Source: Streptomyces sp. NA04227
GTDB taxonomy: Bacteria; Actinomycetota; Actinomycetes; Streptomycetales; Streptomycetaceae
Reading direction: 5' to 3'
Length of the DNA stretch: 64,000 bases
Assembly (NCBI RefSeq): GCF_013364195.1
Contig: NZ_CP054918.1
Coordinates: 1,849,001 to 1,913,000, forward strand
In this document: positions 1 to 9,185 of the stretch, in pieces
Numbering within the stretch: position 1 is the stretch's first letter
How the letters are laid out: each line of letters starts with the position of its first letter
Made by a program: the position numbers and the translations under genes
The notes under the pieces: model-generated
What the model saw: the letters and a program-made list of their open reading frames with translations, nothing else
What the model was told of the DNA's origin: nothing
The model's database searches: none

Positions 1-882
1 GAGGCCCCCGACCGGCAGGGCGACACGGCCGAGGTGGTCCTCGGCTTCCCCTCCCTGAAGGGCTACCTGGACGCGCCGGGGTTCTACTTCGGTGCGCTGG
101 TCGGGCGGTACGCGAACCGGATCGCGGGCGGCCGGTTCGAGCTCGGTGAGCGGACGTACCACCTGGCCCACAACGACGGCGAGAACAGCCTGCACGGCGG
201 CGAGCGCGGTTTCGACAAGCGGATGTGGGAGGCCGAGGAGGTCGACGGCGCGCTGCGGCTGTCCCGCGTCAGCCCGCACGGCGAGGAGGGCTTCCCCGGC
301 CGCCTCGAGGTCTCCGCGACGTACTCGCTGGACGAGAACGGCGCCCTGCACATCGCCTACGAGGCGGTGAGCGACGCGCCGACCGTGGTGAACCTGACCA
401 ATCACTCGTACTTCAACCTCGGCGGCGTAGGCCCGGACGGGGTGCGGCGGGACGCCCGGGAGCACGAACTGCGGCTCGTCGCCTCGCGGTTGACGATGCC
501 GGGCGAGGACCGTATCCCCACCGGGGAACCGGCCGAGGTGGCGGGCACCCGCTTCGACTTCCGCGCGCACCGCCCGGTCGGCTCGGGAATCGACCACAAC
601 TTCGTGCTGGACAAGGGGGTCACGCCGGTGCCCGAGGAGTTCGGTGAGCTGTACGACGCCGGTTCGGGCCGGACACTGACGGTGTCCACCACCGAGCCCG
701 GGGTGCACGTCTACACGGCCGACCACTTCGGCGGCGATCCGTACGGCCCCTGCGACGGCGTCGCCCTGGAGACCCAGCACTTCCCCGACTCCCCCAACCG
801 GCCGGACTTCCCCTCCGCGGTGCTCAGCCCCGACGAGGTCTATCTCTCGGAGACGGTCTACGCGCTCGGGGTACGCGCCTGA
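1..882 (+). CDS. galM: Galactose mutarotase (aldose 1-epimerase), 5' end missing
   Basis: Interconverts alpha and beta anomers of aldoses such as galactose in the cytoplasm, feeding the Leloir pathway. The reading frame is open from the first base, and 293 residues are visible. The family is usually about 330-345 residues long, so the gene starts upstream of the window. Recognisable blocks are VGRYANRI, the substrate loop NDGENSLHGG, NHSYFNLGG with the catalytic His (codon at 403), and LETQHFPDSPN with the catalytic Glu (codon at 769). The first ATG-like position (34, GTG) lies inside the domain and is not the real start. The gene ends 83 bases before a membrane acyltransferase on the same strand. 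Identity is secure; only the N-terminus is unknown. Confidence 0.93.
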   Translation, partial: EAPDRQGDTAEVVLGFPSLKGYLDAPGFYFGALVGRYANRIAGGRFELGERTYHLAHNDGENSLHGGERGFDKRMWEAEEVDGALRLSRVSPHGEEGFPGRLEVSATYSLDENGALHIAYEAVSDAPTVVNLTNHSYFNLGGVGPDGVRRDAREHELRLVASRLTMPGEDRIPTGEPAEVAGTRFDFRAHRPVGSGIDHNFVLDKGVTPVPEEFGELYDAGSGRTLTVSTTEPGVHVYTADHFGGDPYGPCDGVALETQHFPDSPNRPDFPSAVLSPDEVYLSETVYALGVRA

Positions 883-965
883 CCAGGGCGGCGTCGGATG
901 TGCGATACGGCACGGGTCGTTCCGGGGTCTTCGGTCTCACAGGTTCAGCCACTACGGTGCCGTAG

Positions 966-2189
966 ATGCCCCACGCAGGACCCGATCGTGTCACCATGCC
1001 GTCCGCCCGCGAGAACTCCGCCCCGGCACGGGCGTCACCCGCGGCCGGTCCCGGAACCCGCGACCGGCCCGAGTCGCCACAGCCCGAGGCATCACAGCCC
1101 GCGCCGTCACAGTCCGAGGCGCCGCAGTCCACAGCGGCGCGGACCGGCGAGGCGCGGACCGAGGAGAAGCGGCCGGACGCGGGCCGTGACCCGTTCCTGG
1201 ACAACGCCAAGTACCTGACCATCCTGTGCGTCGGCGTCGGCCACTTCCTCGAACCGCTGACCTACGACAGCCGCCTCACCCAGGCGCTCTACTTCGTCAT
1301 CTACGCCTTCCACATGCCCGCGTTCATCCTCGTCTCCGGGCACCTGTCCCGCGGCTACACCGGCACGCCGCGGCAGGTGGCGCGGCTGGTCACGGGGATC
1401 GCGGTGCCGTATGTGACGGTCCAGTTCTGCTACACGCTGTTCATGCGGTGGGCGGCCGAGGACCCGGACCGCGAATTCGCCTTCAACCGGCCGGGGTTCG
1501 CGCTGTGGTTCCTGGTGGCGCTGTTCCTGTGGCGGCTGACCACGCCGCTGTGGCGGAACCTGCGCTGTCCGCTCACCGTCTCGCTGGGCATAGCGGCCGC
1601 GGCGAGCGTCACCCCGTCCATGGGCGAGGACTTCTCGCTGATGCGGATGCTCCAGTACCTGCCGTTCTTCGTCCTCGGACTGCGCCTGGAACCCGAGCAC
1701 TTCGGGCTGCTGACCCGGCGCCCGGTACGGCTCGCGGCGCTGCCGGTGTTCGCGGCCGCGCTGCTGTGCGCGTACTGGGCGGTGCCGCGGATGGATCCCG
1801 GCTGGTTCGGGCGGACCAAGTCCGCGGCCGAGTTCGGGGTGCCGACCTGGGCGGGCGTGGTGATGTTCCTCGCGATGTCGACGGCCGCGGTGGTACTGAG
1901 CGCCTGCTTCCTGGCCCTGGTCCCGCGCCACCGCACCTGGTTCACCGCCCTCGGCGCGGGCACCCTGTACGCCTATCTGCTGCACATCTTCCTGGTGAAG
2001 TCCTCCCGCGAGTTCGACTGGTACGAGCCGCAGTGGCTGCGCGAACCGGCGAGCGTCGTGGTGGTGGTCCTGCTGGCCTCGGCGGTGATGACGGTGCTGT
2101 GCACACCGGTGGTGCGCAGGCTTTTCCGGTACGTGGTCGAGCCTCGGGCGGACTGGTTGTTCCGGTCCGGGGGCGGGCGGAAGGCATGA
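966..2189 (+). CDS. Acyltransferase 3 family membrane protein
   Basis: Predicted integral membrane O-acyltransferase of 407 residues, in the OafA/NolL/fucose-4-O-acetylase group that acylates sugars on surface polymers. The first ~75 residues are a Pro/Ser/Ala/Glu-rich disordered cytoplasmic tail with short repeats. From DPFLDNAKYLTILCVGVGHF (about 75-94) onward there are roughly ten hydrophobic helices. His93 in the first helix matches the conserved family His, and FHMPAFILVSGH is the second family motif. Alternative start: ATG at 996. No Shine-Dalgarno sequence is obvious before either, so a leaderless transcript is possible. The acyl donor and acceptor cannot be read from sequence. Confidence 0.85.
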   Translation: MPHAGPDRVTMPSARENSAPARASPAAGPGTRDRPESPQPEASQPAPSQSEAPQSTAARTGEARTEEKRPDAGRDPFLDNAKYLTILCVGVGHFLEPLTYDSRLTQALYFVIYAFHMPAFILVSGHLSRGYTGTPRQVARLVTGIAVPYVTVQFCYTLFMRWAAEDPDREFAFNRPGFALWFLVALFLWRLTTPLWRNLRCPLTVSLGIAAAASVTPSMGEDFSLMRMLQYLPFFVLGLRLEPEHFGLLTRRPVRLAALPVFAAALLCAYWAVPRMDPGWFGRTKSAAEFGVPTWAGVVMFLAMSTAAVVLSACFLALVPRHRTWFTALGAGTLYAYLLHIFLVKSSREFDWYEPQWLREPASVVVVVLLASAVMTVLCTPVVRRLFRYVVEPRADWLFRSGGGRKA

Positions 2190-2206
2190 GTGCGGGACCG
2201 CCAAAA

Positions 2207-2220
2207 GATATATCGTATAC
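2207..2220. promoter_or_regulatory. AT-rich GTATAC-type operator candidate upstream of the Tat-exported protein
   Basis: GATATATCGTATAC lies in the 222-bp gap before the Tat-substrate gene and is strikingly AT-rich for this genome. It ends in the palindrome GTATAC. TA-rich GTATAC-like cores are typical of GntR-family operators. No regulator is adjacent, so the link is inference only. Confidence 0.4.
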
Positions 2221-2411
2221 CCATTCTGGGTGACCATAAATCACTCAACAGGTCTTCAGTGCCGCTGTCGAGAGTTCCGACGACATCTGTTGCGAAAGTC
2301 CAAGCCCGGGCCGCGTCGAGTCCATGGCCGCATGCGCCGCGCCCGAGGACCGTGACGTGCTGCACGGTCCGTGTCCCACGACACGGGCCGCACGTCGAAA
2401 GGAGACGCAGC

Positions 2412-4943
2412 ATGCAGCACGCCGGTCCTCCCTCCCGAAGAAGCTTTCTGGGGCGCTCCGCGGCATTCGTCACGCTCGCGGTGAGCGGATCGCTGGCAGC
2501 GATACCGAACTCCGTTGCGCTGCCCGGCACTTCGGCCCGGGGCACGGCGCGCCCGAGGAGCGTCTCGGGCGTCTTCCCCTCCCTGGCGATGTTCAACGAC
2601 GAGGGGGAATGCGGCACGGGAGCGGTCGTGGCCTGGGCCGGGCGGCTGTGGGCGATCACCTACGGTCCGCACCTGGTGCGCGGATCCAGCGACAAGCTCT
2701 ACGAGATCACCCCGGACCTCGACCAGATCGTCCGGCCCGAGAGCGTCGGCGGTACCAACGCCAACCGCATGATCCACAGGGAGACACGGCAACTCGTCAT
2801 CGGGCCGTACGTCATCGACGGCGAAGGACGGGTCCGGGTCATCCCGCGCGAGGAGATGCCGGGCAGGCTCACCGGCACGGCCCGTCATCTGACGGACCCG
2901 GCGAACCGGGTGTACGTCGCCACCATGGAGGAGGGGCTGTACTCGGTCGACCTCAACTCCCTTGAGGTGTACGGGGAGATCAAGGACGGAAACGGCGGCC
3001 TCACCAGTCCGGACCACCCGGCCGAGATCTCCTCCGAGCTGCCCGGCTACCACGGCAAGGGCCTCTACTCGGGCGGCTCGGTGCTGGTGTACTCCAACAA
3101 CGGCGACCAGGCCCCCGAGGCCGAGACCGACCCCAAGACCGTCTCCGGCGCCCTCGCCGAATGGCGCGGCGAGGGCGACTGGTCCCTCGTACGCCGCAAC
3201 CAGTTCACCGAAGTCAGCGGTCCGGCCGGGATCTTCGGCGGCAACGACAGTGCGAGCGATCCGCTGTGGAGCGTCGGCTGGGACTACCGCTCGGTCCTGC
3301 TGAACGTCCTGTACGACGGAGAGTGGCACACCTACCGCCTCCCCAAGGCGAGCCACTGTTACGACGGCGCCCACGGCTGGAACACCGAGTGGCCGCGCAT
3401 CCGCGACATCGGGGAAACCGACCTGCTGATGACCATGCACGGCGCGATGTGGCGCTTCCCCGCCGCCTTCCGTCCCGGCCGCACCGCCGGGCTCGCGCAG
3501 CGTTCGACGTATCTGCGCGTCGTCGGGGACTTCACCCGCTGGGGCGACCGAATCGTCTTCGGCTGCGACGACACCGCGCGACTGGAGTTCCTCAACAAGC
3601 GCCGCCACAAGGGCAACATCGTCGGGCCCGGTCAGTCGCAGTCCAACCTCTGGTTCGCCGACCCGGACCGGCTCGACGCGCTCGGGACGCCACTGGGCCG
3701 CGGCGCGGTCTGGGACCGCGACCACCTCGCCGCGGGCGAGGTCTCGGACCCGTTCCTGCTCGCCGGGTTCGCGCGCCGGAGCCTGCATCTGACGCACTCC
3801 GCCGAGCACGCCGTGACCTTCACCGTGGAGATCGACCGGAACGGTACGGGCACCTGGGACCGGTTCCGGCGGATCGAGGTTCCTGCGGGCGGCTACCGGT
3901 GGACCGCTTTCCCCGCCGGTCTGCCCGTGCAGTGGGCGCGGCTGCGCGTCGACCGCGACTGTCCGGATGCGACCGCCGCCTTCGCCCTGTCCGAGCCCGA
4001 CCGGCGCACGAGCCGCCCCGCGCGTATCTTCGACGGCCTCGCGCGCATCGGCGAGGACACGGTGACCGGCGGCATCGTCCGGGCACGCGGCGGGAACCTG
4101 CGCACCCTCGCGTTCGTCTCCGACCGCCCGGCGGGCAGCGGCCAGGAATCGGTGGGTTACTACGAACTCGACGGCGAACTCGCGCTGTCACGGGTCGAGG
4201 ACCCGGAGTCGGAGCGGTACCACCGCGAGAAGGTCGCCGTGCCCACCGGCATGTACGAGGTGGACGCCGCCTCGGTACTCGTGATCGACGACAGCGAACG
4301 CCGTTGGCGCCTGCCCAAGGGCAACCCCGCCTTCGACCAGGACGGTCCGCTCGGCCCCGAGCGGCTGGACCGCGAGGTCTGCACCGAGCGGGACCTGTTC
4401 AACTGCCACGGCACCCTCTACGAGCTGCCCGCCGAGAACGCGGGCGGCTTCGCCAGGATGCGCCCCGTCGCCAGCCACGAACTGCGCATCAAGGACTACT
4501 GCTCCTACCGCGGCCTTATCGTCCTCACCGGCGTCAGGGACGACGCCCCGGCCGGAGAGCACATCGTCCGCTCCGACGACGGCCGCACCGCACTGTGGGC
4601 GGGCGCCGTGGACGACCTGTGGCAACTCGGCCTGCCCCGGGGCGAAGGAGGGCCCTGGGCGCGTACCTCGGTCAGGAAGGGCGAGCACTCCGACCCGTAC
4701 CTGATGACCGGCTACGAGGACAAGGTCCTGCGCCTGTCGCACGACCACGCCGAAACGGTCGGCATGACGGTCCAGGTCGACATCACTGGTGACGGACGGT
4801 GGTGCGTCTACCGGACGTTCGCCGTGGCCGCCGGGAGCACGGTCACCCACCGCTTTCCCGAGGACTTCTCGGCGTACTGGGTCCGCTGCGTGACCGACAC
4901 GGACTGCTCGGCGACCGCACAGCTCAGGTACGGGCGCGGCTGA
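2412..4943 (+). CDS. Tat-exported protein of unknown function with internal domain duplication
   Basis: 843 residues. The start at 2412 follows a strong ribosome site (AAAGGAGA) and gives an N-terminus with a twin-arginine signal: RRSFLG at residues 9-14, a hydrophobic stretch, and probable cleavage near residues 36-42. Upstream in-frame codons from 2190 are non-coding in character. The mature protein is beta-rich with repeated GR/Y/W patterns suggesting a propeller-like fold. A block of about 85 residues occurs twice, near residues 445-530 and 760-843; both copies begin SDP(F/Y)L and end with D.DC.AT. Each is preceded by a similar (L/P)G.G..W segment. I do not recognise a catalytic motif or named family. 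Export as a folded protein via Tat hints at a bound cofactor or metal, but none is visible. The neighbouring galM and acyltransferase suggest a carbohydrate context; this is weak inference. Confidence 0.8.
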   Translation: MQHAGPPSRRSFLGRSAAFVTLAVSGSLAAIPNSVALPGTSARGTARPRSVSGVFPSLAMFNDEGECGTGAVVAWAGRLWAITYGPHLVRGSSDKLYEITPDLDQIVRPESVGGTNANRMIHRETRQLVIGPYVIDGEGRVRVIPREEMPGRLTGTARHLTDPANRVYVATMEEGLYSVDLNSLEVYGEIKDGNGGLTSPDHPAEISSELPGYHGKGLYSGGSVLVYSNNGDQAPEAETDPKTVSGALAEWRGEGDWSLVRRNQFTEVSGPAGIFGGNDSASDPLWSVGWDYRSVLLNVLYDGEWHTYRLPKASHCYDGAHGWNTEWPRIRDIGETDLLMTMHGAMWRFPAAFRPGRTAGLAQRSTYLRVVGDFTRWGDRIVFGCDDTARLEFLNKRRHKGNIVGPGQSQSNLWFADPDRLDALGTPLGRGAVWDRDHLAAGEVSDPFLLAGFARRSLHLTHSAEHAVTFTVEIDRNGTGTWDRFRRIEVPAGGYRWTAFPAGLPVQWARLRVDRDCPDATAAFALSEPDRRTSRPARIFDGLARIGEDTVTGGIVRARGGNLRTLAFVSDRPAGSGQESVGYYELDGELALSRVEDPESERYHREKVAVPTGMYEVDAASVLVIDDSERRWRLPKGNPAFDQDGPLGPERLDREVCTERDLFNCHGTLYELPAENAGGFARMRPVASHELRIKDYCSYRGLIVLTGVRDDAPAGEHIVRSDDGRTALWAGAVDDLWQLGLPRGEGGPWARTSVRKGEHSDPYLMTGYEDKVLRLSHDHAETVGMTVQVDITGDGRWCVYRTFAVAAGSTVTHRFPEDFSAYWVRCVTDTDCSATAQLRYGRG

Positions 4944-4971
4944 AGGGGACGGTCGGTTCCAGCTGGTCCGG

Positions 4972-5820
4972 TCAACTTCCTTGGTACTGGCCTTGGTTCG
5001 GCCCTTGGTACGGCCCGTCGGCAGGCGGGCCGTACCTGTCCCAGGACTCGTTCTCTGCGTCGTTCTGGTCCTCGCCCCGAAGGGTGCGCACCAGAAGAGT
5101 GGCCCCCGCGACCGCGCCCGGCATCAGGAAGACGGCGACGAACGGCACCATGAAGCAGACCGCGAGCGGGGCGCCGAAGCCCCAGATCAGGCGCTTGTGG
5201 GAGCGCAACAGGGCCAGCCGCTCCCGGAGTTCGACGCCGCGGCGCTGGAGGGCGATCGAGGTGAGTTCCTCGGTGAGGAAGAAACCGGTGACCAGGACGC
5301 CCGCCACCGGCACCGCGGTCTGGCCGACGACCGGCACGAAGCCGCAGGCGAAGAGCAGTACGCCCCACAGGCCCGCGCGCAGCAGGATGCGCAGGCTGTC
5401 CCGGGCGGAGATCCACAGTTCGCGAAGGAGCGGCAGGTTGGACTCGGGGGCGGTGCCGTCCGGGGACTCGGAGCGGTCGACGCGCTCGGAGAGCTTCTCG
5501 TAGAAGGGCTGGCCGACGAGCAGGGTGACGGCGGTGAAGGTGAGCACCGACAGCATCAGCGCGAGGGCGAACAGGACGGCCGTGAGGAAGCCGCGGAACA
5601 GGCCGCGCCAGGGCGAGGACCAGTCGTCGGCGAACGGCGTCGCCCACTCGGTCAGGTCGGTGCCCCACAGCGCGAGCGAGGTCAGCGCCGCGAGGTACAG
5701 GACCAGGGTGACCAGGCCCGGCAGCAGGCCGAGTCCGTAGCTCCTGCCGTGCCGGGCAACCCACCGCTGTCCCTTGACCAGATGGCCGAATCCCACCCTG
5801 AAGTCACGCATGGCGCGCAC
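4972..5820 (-). CDS. EI24/CysZ-like integral membrane protein
   Basis: 282 residues with the FGHLVKGQRWV N-terminus typical of the EI24 domain family. E. coli CysZ (sulfate uptake) is the best-known relative, but actinobacterial members are mostly uncharacterised. Hydrophobic segments lie roughly at residues 30-52, 72-101, 145-190 and 215-245. The C-terminal ~35 residues are hydrophilic with a short NQGQYQGS-like Gln/Gly tail. A second Met at residue 4 could be the true start. It converges with the Tat-substrate gene, with 28 bases between the stops. A role in sulfate transport should not be assumed without sulfur genes nearby, and none are seen. Confidence 0.82.
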   Translation of the reverse strand: MRAMRDFRVGFGHLVKGQRWVARHGRSYGLGLLPGLVTLVLYLAALTSLALWGTDLTEWATPFADDWSSPWRGLFRGFLTAVLFALALMLSVLTFTAVTLLVGQPFYEKLSERVDRSESPDGTAPESNLPLLRELWISARDSLRILLRAGLWGVLLFACGFVPVVGQTAVPVAGVLVTGFFLTEELTSIALQRRGVELRERLALLRSHKRLIWGFGAPLAVCFMVPFVAVFLMPGAVAGATLLVRTLRGEDQNDAENESWDRYGPPADGPYQGPNQGQYQGS

Positions 5821-6011
5821 TTTACCTGCGGTGTTGGCGCGGGTGGAGCGCGGCCCGGACGCGGGCGGGGGCCCCGACCGAGCGGCTTACGCAGGGGTCG
5901 TCGGCGCGGTCAACTCTCGTACTGCGGACGGGTGTTGGGGTGTTGGGGCCGGCCCCACACCAGCCCCAACACCCGCTCGCGGTTCCGGCCGAAGGCTCGG
6001 GCGTCGAAGGC

Positions 6012-7037
<1,026 letters not shown>

Positions 7038-7125
7038 GCGGCGCACCTTCCTAAAGCTTCACTATGTGAAACAAACATGCACCTGAATATTTGAGGATGT
7101 CAAGTAAATGGGTACAGTGGTCGCC
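7038..7125. promoter_or_regulatory. Divergent promoter/operator between the oxidoreductase and marR genes
   Basis: On the minus strand a consensus -35 TTGACA (7103-7098) with an 18-base spacer to CATGTT (7079-7074) would start transcription near 7067. That point falls inside the inverted repeat TTCACTATGTGAA (7058-7070). On the plus strand TTGAGG (7091-7096), 16 bases, then TACAGT (7113-7118) places the start at about the ATG at 7126. A second 13-bp inverted repeat, TTGAggatgTCAA (7091-7103), overlaps both -35 elements. The two repeat centres are 33 bp apart, close to three helical turns. This fits MarR autorepression plus control of the oxidoreductase. Confidence 0.6.
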
Positions 7126-7557
7126 ATGGCCCCTAGCAACACCCGTCCCGATCCGCTCACCGTCGAGGTCGTGCAACTGATCGGCGAGGTCGTGGCCCGC
7201 TATCACGACGAGTACGAGCAGGCGGCGGCCCGGCACACGCTGACCGGCGCCCAGGCACGCCTGCTCGGGCTGCTGTCCCTCGAGCCGCTCCCGATGCGCC
7301 GTATCGCCGAGAAGCTGCGGTGCGAGCCGTCCAACATCACGGGCATGGTGGACCGCCTGGAGGCGCGCGGCCTGGTCGAACGGCGCCCCGACCCCGCCGA
7401 CCGCCGGGTCAAACTGGCGGCGCCGACCGACGAGGGCCTGCGGATGGCACGCGGCCTGCGCGACTCCCTCGACTTCGCCCGCGCCCCGCTCGCGAGCCTC
7501 TCCGCCGACGAACAGCACACGCTGCGCGATCTGCTCCGGCGGATGCTGACTCAGTAG
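7126..7557 (+). CDS. MarR family transcriptional regulator, probably leaderless
   Basis: 143 residues with a winged helix-turn-helix core: LTGAQARLLGLL, MRRIAEKLRCEPSNITGMVDRLEARGLVERRPDPADRR, a classical MarR recognition helix and wing. Two starts are in frame, 7108 and 7126. I prefer 7126 because the -10-like TACAGT at 7113-7118 would put the transcript start on that ATG, and there is no Shine-Dalgarno site. It is divergent from an MDR oxidoreductase and probably represses it and itself. The ligand is unknown. Confidence 0.9.
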   Translation: MAPSNTRPDPLTVEVVQLIGEVVARYHDEYEQAAARHTLTGAQARLLGLLSLEPLPMRRIAEKLRCEPSNITGMVDRLEARGLVERRPDPADRRVKLAAPTDEGLRMARGLRDSLDFARAPLASLSADEQHTLRDLLRRMLTQ

Positions 7558-7584
7558 GCCCGGAAGGGGATCCCCTGCCCCTGG

Positions 7585-8271
7585 TCACGTACAGAACCAC
7601 AGCCACCGCGTGCACGTCTCGGACGGCTCGGCGGTCGGGGGCGGTTCCTCGGTGGCGGGCGGGGGCGGCTCGGTGGTGCCGGGGCCGGTCTCCGAGGGCG
7701 GCGGGGCCGTGGTGCCCGGTTCGGAGGGGCTCTGCGTCTCGCCCGCCGAGGTCTCGCCGTCGGGGCTCGTGCTCTCGGTGGCGCTTGGCTCCCGGGTGGA
7801 CGACGGCGAGTCGGAGTCGGCCGCCCCGGGGGTGTCCGTGGGATCTCCCGCAGTGCCGGAACTCCCGGGGGCACCGGCCTCGACGGACTCACCGGCCGAG
7901 GAGGCGGACGGCGATTCCGGGTCGCCCTCGCCGGTCTCCCGGTCGGGGCTCGACGCGGCCTTCGGCTCGGTGAAGGGACCTTCGATGCCGAGTTCGGCCA
8001 GGCTCAACGCCCCTGCCGCCAGGACGACTCCGCCCACCACGAGCAGGGCCCGGCGCCGCTTGCGCCGGTGCGGCCGGGTCGCGGCACGGGAGCGGCCGCG
8101 ACGGGCCCGGCGGCCGGGCCCGGCCACCCCGGCCAACTCGTCGCCGTCCGGGGCCGGTTCGCCCGAGGTGACGGCGTCCGCGTACTCCCGGCACGCGTCG
8201 GCGGGGGTGGCGCACCCGGGGCAGACCAGCGCGCCGTTGAGATGCCGACGGCAGGGTTGGCAGTAGTCCAT
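7585..8271 (-). CDS. SCO2400-type zinc-ribbon single-TM protein
   Basis: 228 residues. The N-terminus MDYCQPCRRHLNGALVCPGC carries two CxxC pairs (Cys4, 7, 17, 20), a probable zinc ribbon. A basic linker (about 53-74) and one hydrophobic segment (75-94) follow. The rest is a long Ser/Pro/Thr/Glu-rich extracytoplasmic region ending in CTRWLWFCT. This arrangement matches the Streptomyces proteins called the SCO2400 family (from memory). Function is unknown; a cytoplasmic metal ribbon tethered to an external stalk suggests a sensor or anti-sigma-like role, but no partner is adjacent. The C-terminal aromatic/Cys tail is a likely conserved functional end. Confidence 0.75.
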   Translation of the reverse strand: MDYCQPCRRHLNGALVCPGCATPADACREYADAVTSGEPAPDGDELAGVAGPGRRARRGRSRAATRPHRRKRRRALLVVGGVVLAAGALSLAELGIEGPFTEPKAASSPDRETGEGDPESPSASSAGESVEAGAPGSSGTAGDPTDTPGAADSDSPSSTREPSATESTSPDGETSAGETQSPSEPGTTAPPPSETGPGTTEPPPPATEEPPPTAEPSETCTRWLWFCT

Positions 8272-8374
8272 GAGGCAGGAAACTAAGGCGCTCGCGCGGG
8301 CCCAGGAAGGTCACGCTGTGAATGTTGTGTGCGGAAGGGTTTGGTCCGGCGTGGCGGTGCGCGGAATCTCGGCC

Positions 8375-9016
8375 ATGCATGATCCGGACCTCTCGGCCAG
8401 GATGGGACACATGCCCGCCGGACAGACCGCTCCCCCGCCCTTCACCGCGCTGGACTTCCAGCTGGTCCTGCTGCGGCGCATGGCCGACCACAATCCCGAC
8501 CTGGTCGAGGAGGCACGGCGCGACCTCGGCGCGACGGCCACCGACATGCGCGAGGCCAACCGCCGCTGGCAGGCCGTGCTGCGCGCGCCGGGCTCCCGGG
8601 CCGCGGTTCCGCTGGGCCCGACGTACGCGTACCGCAGGGCACTTGGCCCGCCCGAGTACGAACTCACCAGGAAAGCAGGCGAGTTGGAGTGCCGGGCGCT
8701 GTTGTGGCCGGTCCCGCTCTGGCCGGACCTGCGCTTCGAGCTGTTGCTCTCCCCGAACGGCACCCCCTGGAACGCCTGGCTGATTCGCGCCCCCGGCACC
8801 GAGGTCCCACCGCCCTCCTCCCTCGCCGAACTGCGGCCGTGGGCCCACACGGTGGACGAGATCGCCCGCGCCTTCGCCCCCGCCCGCCCCCTGGAGGGCA
8901 CCGCCCCGACCCGCTGGGGCCTGGCCTTCGAGGCGCCCGACGCAAGCGGCGTACGCAGGCCGTGCGTCGCCGAGTTCACCTGGGGGCTGCTGCAACGGTT
9001 CCGGGTCGCGCGGTGA
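8375..9016 (+). CDS. Conserved hypothetical protein, soluble
   Basis: 213 residues from the ATG at 8375; ATGs at 8402 and 8411 are alternative starts, 8411 having a weak GGGA just upstream. The reading frame shows normal Streptomyces codon bias and no membrane segments. The conserved-looking core runs from FTALDFQLVLLRRMADHNPDLVEEARRDLG to FRVAR at the end. The C-terminal half is Trp/Pro rich (LWPVPLWPDL, LRPWAHTVDEIARAF). It was not recognised as any named family. It is divergent from the zinc-ribbon gene and upstream of the MerR-PP2C gene, and an operon with the latter is not indicated (169-base gap). Confidence 0.6.
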   Translation: MHDPDLSARMGHMPAGQTAPPPFTALDFQLVLLRRMADHNPDLVEEARRDLGATATDMREANRRWQAVLRAPGSRAAVPLGPTYAYRRALGPPEYELTRKAGELECRALLWPVPLWPDLRFELLLSPNGTPWNAWLIRAPGTEVPPPSSLAELRPWAHTVDEIARAFAPARPLEGTAPTRWGLAFEAPDASGVRRPCVAEFTWGLLQRFRVAR

Positions 9017-9185
9017 GCCACGGCCCGCGTACGGCCCACGCTTGACCTTCCCCTTCGGGCAGACCACAGCATCGAGAACGCACACACCGGGCGGTCCGCC
9101 TGCCCGGTACGAGGGAGACGGCTCCGGACGGACGGCACCACTCACTCCGTAGGGCGAGGCCGGGCGAGAACGGGCGACACGAACG

